Made by a program: the position numbers and the translations under genes
From: Serratia surfactantfaciens
GTDB lineage: Bacteria; Pseudomonadota; Gammaproteobacteria; Enterobacterales; Enterobacteriaceae
Direction of reading: 5' to 3'
Length of the DNA: 64,000 bases
Assembly (NCBI RefSeq): GCF_001642805.2
Contig: NZ_CP016948.1
Span: 2,542,001 to 2,606,000 of the forward strand
Shown: piece by piece, positions 46,907 to 54,699 of the stretch
How positions within the stretch are numbered: the first letter of the stretch is position 1
How the letters are laid out: every line of letters begins with the position of its first letter
Notes under the pieces: model-generated
The model's database searches: none
What the model was told of the DNA's origin: nothing
What the model saw: only the letters and a program-made list of their open reading frames with translations

Positions 46907-49489
46907 TTATTGGCAAACTCCATTGAGGGTTTGGATCCCTGCTGCGGGTTTCTCCGCCGGCAGTTGATAACTGATGCGGCATTGATGCTCGGCATTTCTC
47001 CCCCACTGCACGATGAGCCGGCCTTGCTCCGCCATGCCGGACAAATAAACCAACCCATCGCCGCCAATCAGGAACGGCTGCGCCGAATGCCCGGCATCGC
47101 GCACGCTGGCGCCCAGAGGGAGAGGAACCCCATGCGGATCCGTGACTCTCATCAAGATCCTGTTGCCGACGTTAGCCTTGAAGTTCGCCCGGCTCACCGC
47201 ACCGCGGGTCGGAATGACCGACTGATTGGTCAACGCCAGATCGACATCATCCGGTAAACTTTCCACATCAAGACGAATCGAGTTGTTGCGATAAGGCGTG
47301 GCGTAAGGAACGATCGCGTAGCCGCGCCAGTCGGTTTTCACCCCGACCTGGTTGCCGACCGCCACATCGCTGGCGCCGGCCGCCGTCACCAGCGCCGCCG
47401 TCTCGCCAAAAGGCTGGCCAAAGGTGACGCCGTCTTCGTGAGCGATCACCCCGCCTTTCACCCCATAGTTGACGCGCTGCTGGCTGCGATCGTAGGCGTA
47501 CCCCGCGACGACTTCGCCGTAAGTCGCGCGCCAGTCAAGATTCGCATTGCCGCTGTTGCCCTGGCCCTGATTGCCATACCCTTCCTGCACGCTCCAGTTG
47601 AGGTTATTGCCGGCCAGCGCCGTGCCGTTGAGCCCCGCCGTATGGCTGGTGTTGCCCTTTTGGCTGGTATTGAGGCTGTAAGTGGCGTAGGTATTGCTCA
47701 GCCATTTCTCCAATGGCACGCTGATATTGAAGGCAAACAGCTGGTCGCGATCGTAAATACGCCGCTGCCCTCGGTTTGAATCACCGTAAATAGCCTGAGA
47801 ATTGCGGTTGTAGCTGTAGTTAAAGCCGTAGCTGATGCCATTCCAGCTATTGTTGTAACCCGCCCCCAGCGACTGCATGCTGCGCTCGGAGTTCCAGTAA
47901 TCTTCGCTGACCGCGCTGAGTGACAGCGAACCGGCCCCCTGCCATAAATTCTGGCTGAGTGTAATCTCGGCGCGGTTCTTGCGGCGATCTATCGGGGCGT
48001 AGCGGTTGCCGCCGCGATAGGTATCCAGCACTTCCTGCAGCCCGTAATATCCGCTGGTCGAATAGCGATAGCCGGCAATGGCGAAGTTGGTGCCGGTTTC
48101 AACGATGTTTTTGCTGTAGCGCACGCGCCACGACTGGCCATCGCTTTTCGCTTGGTGTTCCTGTTTTGCCCAGGCCTGAGTCACGTCCACCGACAGGGCG
48201 CCGAACTCCCCCAGGTTTTTACCTGCTCCCAATGCCAGCGATTGGTACGGACCGGCGAATTGTCCACCGCCATAGAGCGTGAAGCCGGCCGGCAAGCCAT
48301 AAATCAGGCTGGCCTGCGTGAAGATCTTTTTCTCCACGCTGTGATCGTAGGTGCGGTATTGGCCCGACGTCAGCGAGTATTTCAGGCGTCCTTCGCGTTG
48401 CAATACCGGCAAGCTGGCAAAGGGAACGGTCATATGCTGTTCGCTGCCGTCCGCCTCTTTGATAGTCACGTCCAAATCGCCGCTGCCACCGGTCGGATAC
48501 ATGTCGGAAATCTCGAACGCACCCGGCGCGACGTAGCTCTGGTAGATGACATAGCCGTTTTGGCGAATCACCACTTGCGCGTTGCTGCGTGCGATGCCGC
48601 GCACCACCGGCGCATAGCCGCGCAGGCTTTCCGGCAACATATCGTCATCGGACGCCAACTGCGCACCGCGAAACGACACGCTGTCGAACACATCGGACGG
48701 GCTGCTGCTTTCACCGAGCGTCAGCAAACTCTTCAGCCTGATGATATTGCGCTGGGCGTAGGTATAGACAGTATCCCAACGATCTTCAGACGGCTGCCCT
48801 CCGCCGCCGCTGTTGTAGCTCCAGGTGGTATAATTTCGCACCCGCCAGGCGCCCAGATTGAAGCCTGGCCGCAGGTTGAGGTAGTAGCTGCTGGCGCTCT
48901 GGGTAAAACGATCGCGCCCCTTGCTGTTGCTGCCGGTGAAGCCATAGTTGAGCAGCATCGCCGGCATCCCTTCGTCCCACAGTTCGGGCGGCACATAGCC
49001 GCGTATCCGATTTTCCAACGCCGCCTGGGGAATACTCAGCATCAACCGCTGGCGGTTAAATTGAAATTGCGCCGTGGCCTGCGGAATAGCGGCCAAATTC
49101 ACGCACTCTTCAGCGCGGTTCAACGCGGGAAATCGCTCGACTTTCACGCCGAGCCGCTGCAGATCCTCCTTCGTCAGGCAAGGCTGCAAACCCGCTTTAT
49201 CGTCGCCGCCGGGCTTGATGACAAAACGAACTTCACGCGTCTCCATCAGCATGTCATTCACCCAAATATCCACCCGGTACTTGCCGGGCACCTGGTTGCC
49301 GTTTTCAAAAACCGACAGGTCGATATGCTGTTGGCCCGAACGCCCCGTTTCCAGCAACGCCGGATTAAAGTAGTCACGAGAAAAGGCAGGATTGGCCATA
49401 TTGCCGCATACCGCCGTGGTTGCCGTGAATAAGACTACGCGTTTCAGCCAAGCATCCCGCTTCGCTAACATACGCTTGTGCGTTATCAT
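46907..49489 (-). CDS. Outer-membrane fimbrial usher, second operon
   Basis: This 860-residue FimD/PapC-type usher has a signal peptide (after NPAFS region), N-terminal domain (YFNPALLETGRSGQQHIDLS), pore and plug (FDSVSFRGAQLASDDDMLPE) and C-terminal domains (HQCRISYQLP). Its FimD-like sequence differs from the MR/P-type usher at 34,771, so the two operons are not recent duplicates. Confidence 0.93.
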   Translation of the reverse strand: MITHKRMLAKRDAWLKRVVLFTATTAVCGNMANPAFSRDYFNPALLETGRSGQQHIDLSVFENGNQVPGKYRVDIWVNDMLMETREVRFVIKPGGDDKAGLQPCLTKEDLQRLGVKVERFPALNRAEECVNLAAIPQATAQFQFNRQRLMLSIPQAALENRIRGYVPPELWDEGMPAMLLNYGFTGSNSKGRDRFTQSASSYYLNLRPGFNLGAWRVRNYTTWSYNSGGGGQPSEDRWDTVYTYAQRNIIRLKSLLTLGESSSPSDVFDSVSFRGAQLASDDDMLPESLRGYAPVVRGIARSNAQVVIRQNGYVIYQSYVAPGAFEISDMYPTGGSGDLDVTIKEADGSEQHMTVPFASLPVLQREGRLKYSLTSGQYRTYDHSVEKKIFTQASLIYGLPAGFTLYGGGQFAGPYQSLALGAGKNLGEFGALSVDVTQAWAKQEHQAKSDGQSWRVRYSKNIVETGTNFAIAGYRYSTSGYYGLQEVLDTYRGGNRYAPIDRRKNRAEITLSQNLWQGAGSLSLSAVSEDYWNSERSMQSLGAGYNNSWNGISYGFNYSYNRNSQAIYGDSNRGQRRIYDRDQLFAFNISVPLEKWLSNTYATYSLNTSQKGNTSHTAGLNGTALAGNNLNWSVQEGYGNQGQGNSGNANLDWRATYGEVVAGYAYDRSQQRVNYGVKGGVIAHEDGVTFGQPFGETAALVTAAGASDVAVGNQVGVKTDWRGYAIVPYATPYRNNSIRLDVESLPDDVDLALTNQSVIPTRGAVSRANFKANVGNRILMRVTDPHGVPLPLGASVRDAGHSAQPFLIGGDGLVYLSGMAEQGRLIVQWGRNAEHQCRISYQLPAEKPAAGIQTLNGVCQ

Positions 49490-49544
49490 TCATTAGCTCC
49501 ATTATTGAATTTGTTATTTCCTGCTGTGCCCCTTCCCCAGGCGG

Positions 49545-50228
49545 TTAAATACCTGACTGATGCTCCTTACCGGTGCCGCCATAGTCATTAATTAATTTCC
49601 AGCTGACCGACGATGCGCCGGAAACCGGCACTGAAAACATTTCGCTGCTCATCGGCGCGATATAGGTCACCTCTTTCATTTCACGCCCACCGATGCGAAC
49701 ATAATGAAAGTTCATATAATAAGGCGTGGGATTGGTCAGTTTTAATTCCTTGCCGACGCGTTGCCACGTCAACTGTTGAGCCACATCCTCGGGAACCTGT
49801 TTGAGCAACGCCGCGGGGCGATAAATAAGTTTGATGCGCGTTTTCACCGCGATCTGCAACGTGTTAGATTTGGCCGTATGTTCTGTCGAAGGAATGGATT
49901 TTATATTCATCCAATACAGGCTCTCTTTATCCTTCGGCAAGTCATCACCAACACGCACGATGCGCAACATATTCTCCTGGTGACCATCCAGGCGGAATAA
50001 AGGCGGCGTAATGATAAATGCAATCTTATCGACGCCGCTCTGTTGATTATCCAACCAGGACTGAATCAAATAAGGCTCGCTGTCCGGGTTATCGACGCTG
50101 ATTGACGCCTCTTTTTTTTCGCCGTTGAAAATCACTCGCGTTCCGCCGACAACCACACCGGCCTGAGCCGTGGAAAAAAACAATAAGAAAACGAAGCCCG
50201 CCAGGGCACTGCAGCGACTAAACCGCAT
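49545..50228 (-). CDS. Fimbrial chaperone, second operon
   Basis: This 227-residue PapD-family chaperone has a signal peptide (after STAQA), VVGGTRVIFNGEKKEASISV, LYWMNIKSIPSTE and VKTRIKLIYRP with the conserved Lys. It lies 55 bases before the usher gene and follows the pilin gene by a hairpin. Confidence 0.92.
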   Translation of the reverse strand: MRFSRCSALAGFVFLLFFSTAQAGVVVGGTRVIFNGEKKEASISVDNPDSEPYLIQSWLDNQQSGVDKIAFIITPPLFRLDGHQENMLRIVRVGDDLPKDKESLYWMNIKSIPSTEHTAKSNTLQIAVKTRIKLIYRPAALLKQVPEDVAQQLTWQRVGKELKLTNPTPYYMNFHYVRIGGREMKEVTYIAPMSSEMFSVPVSGASSVSWKLINDYGGTGKEHQSGI

Positions 50229-50251
50229 AATATTATCTCCGAGGCAATACG

Positions 50252-50272
50252 GCCCGCTGGAAACCAGCGGGC
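50252..50272 (-). terminator. Hairpin between second-operon pilin and chaperone
   Basis: A 9-bp stem GCCCGCTGG/CCAGCGGGC with loop AAA lies after the pilin stop. No U-run follows. It probably raises pilin mRNA relative to downstream genes, like the hairpin at 37,951. Confidence 0.5.
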
Positions 50273-50284
50273 AAGAAAATATTA

Positions 50285-50824
50285 TCAGTTGTAATTCAGC
50301 GTGAAGGTGGCGACACCGTTGGCTTTACCGGCAGTCACATCCGCAAGCGTAGAAATATAACGCGCGGTAAAATCAAGGTTGTTTTTCACGCCGCTGCCGG
50401 AGGCCAGCGGATAGGCCGTTGAGGCGGTGTAAAGCGGAAGAACATTGTTAGAAATATCAGACAGCTGGATGCCAACGCCCGTGGCGACATCCGTTTCCTG
50501 GGTCAGCTGCAATACGTTGCTGTCGCCATTGTCGGCCGCACCGTCGAACTTAACGGTAGCGCTTTTCACCGTATCAGGACAATCCGTCACTTCCAGCGTA
50601 AATTTAGTCGCCGAGGACGTGGATCCCTTGCCACCCGCAAATGCCGTTCGGGCCACGTCGCCCAGAACAACATTTAATGGATTACTCAAGTCATTTGTGA
50701 CCTTGCATGCGGCATCAACAATATTCCCGGTAAAATTAACCTGCCCGTCTGCCGCCAGGGCCGGTAGAGCACTCGAAAAAGTCGCCGCAACCAATGCCAA
50801 CACAATCACTTTTTTTTCCATCAT
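50285..50824 (-). CDS. Major fimbrial subunit, second operon
   Basis: This 179-residue type 1-superfamily pilin has a signal peptide (after PALAA region), FTGNIVDAACKVTND and VTDCPDTVK with the Cys pair, and ends ATFTLNYN. It heads a pilin-chaperone-usher-adhesin operon. GGAG lies upstream. Confidence 0.9.
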   Translation of the reverse strand: MMEKKVIVLALVAATFSSALPALAADGQVNFTGNIVDAACKVTNDLSNPLNVVLGDVARTAFAGGKGSTSSATKFTLEVTDCPDTVKSATVKFDGAADNGDSNVLQLTQETDVATGVGIQLSDISNNVLPLYTASTAYPLASGSGVKNNLDFTARYISTLADVTAGKANGVATFTLNYN

Positions 50825-51482
50825 GGGTACTTCTCCTTTTGATTAGATAAACTGCAAAATATCCCTATCACGGCTACCCCGTGACAAGGAGAATAGGAGC
50901 TCCGCCCCTTTCACAGTTAATTATGCTTGGCTTTCCCTCTTTAGCAATACATAAAATCAATGTAAGAATGAGAAAAGACAATTACCCCAAATCGAATTGG
51001 CATCATTCTTATTTTTATTTTAAAAAAACCAAAAAAACGATGTTTCTCGACTCATTAACCTGGGCGAACAGAGAATTATTTTCGCCCAACCTTCACGCTA
51101 TCGCACGAGCTAATCCACTCATTTCCACCTCAGACGACAAGCAAAAATAACAGGTGCCGTCATAAAAAGTAAAAATATCCCAAGCAGGCCAGATGCCAGC
51201 GGCATTTGTATCTTGCAAAGGGGGATCACGCTTCAGCGACAGAGCAAATTTCGGGAGCAGAAAAGCAAAGATAAGAAGATGTGGTGCCATGAGAACGGGC
51301 ATTTACCGGCACTTCATAAAATAGAAAAACGCTGACGATAAAATCAGCGCAATAATGATGCAAACAGAAGGCACCGGCAATAGAAAACGGTTCCCCTCTG
51401 ATGTAGGCTAATTAAGCGGCATATCCGCACGTTCCAGGCTCAACGCATAATATGCCCCTCTCCACCTTATTTTTTAGCGTGA
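50825..51482. other. AT-rich region upstream of the second fimbrial operon, no supported gene
   Basis: The frames on both strands here lack ribosome sites and have unlikely composition, so none is called. An inverted repeat TGGGCGAA (51061-51068) / TTCGCCCA (51081-51088) with a 12-base spacer may be an operator or hairpin. The region should contain the promoter of the pilin gene and the end of the PqaA-like transcript. Confidence 0.45.
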
Positions 51483-52982
51483 TTAATCGTCATGGCGATA
51501 ATCCTCGCCGAGCCCTCTGCCCGGTAAGGTTTCACACGCCAGGCCATCGCCTGCCGGCGCGGCGATCGGATAGCGATCGTCAGGCGTGATAAATACCGGC
51601 GAGGTCGCGATATAGCCATCGCTGAACTCGGCTTCGATAAAGGTGGCCGCCCATCCCTGCGCAGGGGTAACCAGCCGAAATTCGCCGAGGTTCTCCCCCG
51701 CGGCCGCCAGCGGCGCCGAAGTAAAACGCACGCCGCACGAGTAACGAAAATCTCGGGCCGCGCGGTTATGCGCCGTCCAACGCGACACCCTGACCGGCGG
51801 TTCGGAAAAGCGCAGCGTGCGCAATGCAGCCTCTGAGGCGCTGCTCTGTACCTCGATCGTCGGTAACGCAATATCACGCTGTCGACGATTCACCAGAGCC
51901 AGAACAGCGCGTTCGGCGGCCTGCCGGCTTACCGCGCGATCGCCGTCGGCGATGGCTCGCAGCGAGATTTCCCCCGGCAGTTTATGCAAATAAAATCGCG
52001 TGCTGTCGGGCGGATAACGCTCGTCGCCGCCGGCGATGATGAGGTACTTCGGCACCGGCGGCCGCTCGCGCCCAACCGGCAAGGGGTATGCGGTGGGATC
52101 CTCAATTTGCATCAGCTTGTCAAACGCCGGGGTCTCTATGCGCCGATCGATGCCAAGTTGATAATAAGGATGGAACGCCAAAGGCCAACGCCCGCCATAC
52201 GTGCGATAGGTATGCTTCATCACTTGCCGCGCCGCGATCCCATCAGGGAAAATGGCAACCACAGCATCGATGCGTTGATCTGAACGCGCCGCCAGCATGG
52301 CCGCGGTTCCTCCGTCAGCCACGCCCGCGACGATAAATTTGTCGATCCCCCATTGGCGCAACTCGCGCTGCGCCAGCGTCATGGCTTGTGACAGCGCCGC
52401 CGTCATCGGGATATGCAGCGGCATCATCAAATATTCATCCGCATCGTCCAGGAACAATCGCCACCCTCTGGCTCGGCTCTCCTCTCCTGAACGGCGGCGC
52501 CCCTCATTCTGGTATTCCAGGTACGGGTAAGGCAGCCGATTGACCACCACCACCACCGTTTTGCTCTGCGCCGCCAACGCCTCGGCGGAAAACGCCGCTT
52601 TCTGATTACCTGTCGCTTTCGGTCCGGCAGCGCTGCACGCACAGTCATCGTCCATCACCAGCAGCGCTTTACGGGTGAGAGCGCCGTTGGGAATATAAAT
52701 GTCCACGTCGTGCCACCATTGCGTCGGCCGGATGGCGTCTTGCGGCGACCAGGATTGCGACATCAGCCGATAATGACGAATTTCCGTGTCATGACCGCTA
52801 TCCACGCTTTTTAATGAAAATGACAGAGGCAGCGTGGCCAACTGCTGGTTATAGCAAGGTATGACCGTCTGTAGCGATGGGGACTCACCCGCAAAGCAGA
52901 TGTCTTCCTCGTTGGCCGCAGCGTACCGGCAGACGGCCAGCGCCAGCCAAACCAAGATCATGTAAGCGGATATTTTTAACAT
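51483..52982 (-). CDS. PqaA-like (PhoPQ-related) periplasmic hydrolase fold, catalytic residues lost
   Basis: This 499-residue exported protein (signal peptide near AVCRYAAAN) follows the PhoPQ-activated pathogenicity-related family: WWHDVDIYIPNGALTRKALL, MPMTAALSQAM-like helix, YGGRWPLAFHPYYQLGI and GGDERYPPDSTRFYLHKLPG. The family nucleophile region GaSKRGW is here GVADGGT (near residue 220), so Ser is Ala, and the usual late catalytic His region reads ADGDRAV (near 347). It is therefore probably not an active serine hydrolase. It lies 71 bases after a small membrane protein gene next to microcin precursor 2. Confidence 0.7.
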   Translation of the reverse strand: MLKISAYMILVWLALAVCRYAAANEEDICFAGESPSLQTVIPCYNQQLATLPLSFSLKSVDSGHDTEIRHYRLMSQSWSPQDAIRPTQWWHDVDIYIPNGALTRKALLVMDDDCACSAAGPKATGNQKAAFSAEALAAQSKTVVVVVNRLPYPYLEYQNEGRRRSGEESRARGWRLFLDDADEYLMMPLHIPMTAALSQAMTLAQRELRQWGIDKFIVAGVADGGTAAMLAARSDQRIDAVVAIFPDGIAARQVMKHTYRTYGGRWPLAFHPYYQLGIDRRIETPAFDKLMQIEDPTAYPLPVGRERPPVPKYLIIAGGDERYPPDSTRFYLHKLPGEISLRAIADGDRAVSRQAAERAVLALVNRRQRDIALPTIEVQSSASEAALRTLRFSEPPVRVSRWTAHNRAARDFRYSCGVRFTSAPLAAAGENLGEFRLVTPAQGWAATFIEAEFSDGYIATSPVFITPDDRYPIAAPAGDGLACETLPGRGLGEDYRHDD

Positions 52983-53053
52983 GTTTCCCTCACGATGGTT
53001 GACGTTGCTTCACCCCTCCAGGCTGGCGAAGCGGCAAACAGGCATCAGCGGCC

Positions 53054-53452
53054 TCATGAAGCACGATGAAATAATATCGGATAGCCGAAGCTGTCCTTTT
53101 CGAACGCCACGTCTTTCTCGTTTTCTCCCAACAGCACGCTGTAAATGCTGTTTTCCTGATAACGACTCATGGCGACGTAGAGCACCACCTCGCGATGATC
53201 CGTCAAGGTGAACTGCCTGCTCCTGGCATTGATTTCCAACGTGAACGCCACCACGGGATTGTTGTTTAAGAATACCGAGGTCTGTCTCATGGAGACGATT
53301 CTGGCCTGCGCTTTCTCCGCGACCTGAAAGGGAGTAGTGTCACTGGGGTAGCGGATATCCATCTTCTTTTGGATATAGATGACGTTAAACACCGCCAATG
53401 CCACCGCCACAAAAAGGTTGATTACCATAATCAGCATGATTTTATTCGCCAT
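53054..53452 (-). CDS. Small single-TM protein, candidate microcin immunity or accessory factor
   Basis: This 132-residue protein begins with one hydrophobic helix (MANKIMLIMVINLFVAVALA, continuing to about residue 27) and has a periplasmic domain with no Cys (FTLEINARSRQFTLTDHREV). GGGAGG precedes the ATG. It lies 78 bases after the stop of microcin-like precursor 2 on the same strand, past a terminator. Position, size and topology suit an immunity or accessory protein, but I do not recognise the family. Confidence 0.6.
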   Translation of the reverse strand: MANKIMLIMVINLFVAVALAVFNVIYIQKKMDIRYPSDTTPFQVAEKAQARIVSMRQTSVFLNNNPVVAFTLEINARSRQFTLTDHREVVLYVAMSRYQENSIYSVLLGENEKDVAFEKDSFGYPILFHRAS

Positions 53453-53496
53453 TCATCCTCCCGCCCCGTTCTCTATGCCGCGCTCGCGGTTGATTT

Positions 53497-53520
53497 AAAA
53501 GTGCCCTTGCGGGCACTTTT
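53497..53520 (-). terminator. Intrinsic terminator after microcin-like precursor 2
   Basis: A 10-bp stem AAAAGTGCCC/GGGCACTTTT with loop TTGC lies 11 bases after the precursor stop; on the minus strand the right arm ends in TTTT. It resembles the terminator after precursor 3. Confidence 0.8.
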
Positions 53521-53530
53521 CATTAGAGGC

Positions 53531-53764
53531 TTAAGAGGATTTGCGGCCGAACAACTGCGAGAACGCGCTAATCCCGGCATCGATGACGGCGCCAATGCCT
53601 TCACCGAGTTTTGCACCGGCGTTTGCCGCATCCGCATGGATACCGAAAAGACCGGTGCCGGCATCCACGATGGCGCCAATGCCGGTACCCAGGATTTTGC
53701 CGGCGTCGGAAGCGATGCCCGCACCGGAAACCGCCATGACTTCTGCTTCAGTCAGTTCTTTCAT
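53531..53764 (-). CDS. Microcin-like precursor peptide 2, 77 residues
   Basis: The leader MKELTEAEVMAVSGA has the same length and pattern as those of precursors 1 and 3. The 62-residue core is Gly/Ala-rich and amphipathic (GIASDAGKILGTGIGAIVDA and a GEGIGAVIDAGIS repeat) with a basic end FGRKSS. It is clearly paralogous to precursor 3. AAAGGAG lies 5 bases upstream. It has its own terminator. Export by the C39 transporter at 41,938 is expected; activity is inferred. Confidence 0.8.
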   Translation of the reverse strand: MKELTEAEVMAVSGAGIASDAGKILGTGIGAIVDAGTGLFGIHADAANAGAKLGEGIGAVIDAGISAFSQLFGRKSS

Positions 53765-53870
53765 ACTTGCTCCTTTGCATTAATCGAAAGTGTTCCGTTT
53801 TAAGAAAATGAGACCCTCACTGTCTGTTCACCTCCTTTTTTCCGCCAATAAAACGCACCCGGTGAAAACG

Positions 53871-54698
53871 TCAGAACAGACCGAATTCACGACAGAGATA
53901 ATCTGCGACGCCATTGCGGCTGTTGGGCAGCGCAACCGGATTCAACGGCAGAGCGTGTTTCAATTCGCTCATGGCATTGCCCATCACCACGCCCGTCCCG
54001 GCCCAGCGCAGCATATCCAGATCGTTCATGGCATCGCCGAAAGACAGGCAATCGCGCATCGCTATCTGTTTGGAATTCAAATAGTCGGCCACGCTTCTGG
54101 CCTTGGAAACATGCTTATCCATGATGTCTATCGTTTCCGTGGAGGACTTACAGATGGACAGCGTTTTTCCAAACGCCAGACTGACCTCGTCGAACAGCGT
54201 CTCGATCTGCGCCGCATCGCCATGCACCAGCACTTTTAATATCTGCTGCCGCTTCATGGCCGCAGGCTCGACATAGCGGCAGGCGACGCCCGACGTTTTG
54301 ACATAGTCAGAGAAAAGCGGATTCTCTTCGGCCATCATCCACCCCTCCCGGGTGAACAGGGTCACGTGGAACGGGCTGGCGAATAAAAAGTCGATCAACC
54401 CCGCTTGCAGCTCCACCGGCAAAAAATAGTTTTTATCCGCCACCGTCTGCCCTTCGATGTTGACCATCGCGCCGTTGCAGGAAACAATCACCGGCGAGAA
54501 CCCCAACCCGTCCACGATCCCACGCGCATCGGCATCGCAGCGCCCCGTCGCGATGACGATTTCCAGCCCCCGGCGGTGTAAAATATTGAGCGTTTCCACC
54601 GTCAGATCGGATAAATTTCCCGAAGGATCGAGCAAAGTGCCGTCAAGATCGCTCACGATCGCCCGGTATTTAATTTTGCCGTCGATGGCCAGCCACAT
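53871..54698 (-). CDS. Cof-type HAD-superfamily phosphatase
   Basis: This 275-residue phosphatase has motif I SDLDGTLLD (about 16-24), ATGRCDADA, and motif IV FGDAMNDLDML, with a Cof-type cap. Such enzymes dephosphorylate sugar phosphates, nucleotides or pyridoxal phosphate. Its ATG starts one base after the NRPS stop and follows GAGGAGG, so it is translationally coupled to the NRPS gene and may act on its substrate or product. Exact substrate unknown. Confidence 0.85.
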   Translation of the reverse strand: MWLAIDGKIKYRAIVSDLDGTLLDPSGNLSDLTVETLNILHRRGLEIVIATGRCDADARGIVDGLGFSPVIVSCNGAMVNIEGQTVADKNYFLPVELQAGLIDFLFASPFHVTLFTREGWMMAEENPLFSDYVKTSGVACRYVEPAAMKRQQILKVLVHGDAAQIETLFDEVSLAFGKTLSICKSSTETIDIMDKHVSKARSVADYLNSKQIAMRDCLSFGDAMNDLDMLRWAGTGVVMGNAMSELKHALPLNPVALPNSRNGVADYLCREFGLF

Positions 54699-54699
54699 A

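Noticed and set aside
50881..51150. 89-codon plus-strand ORF upstream of the second fimbrial operon
   Set aside because: No convincing ribosome site and composition typical of AT-rich non-coding sequence; overlaps the region expected to hold the pilin promoter.
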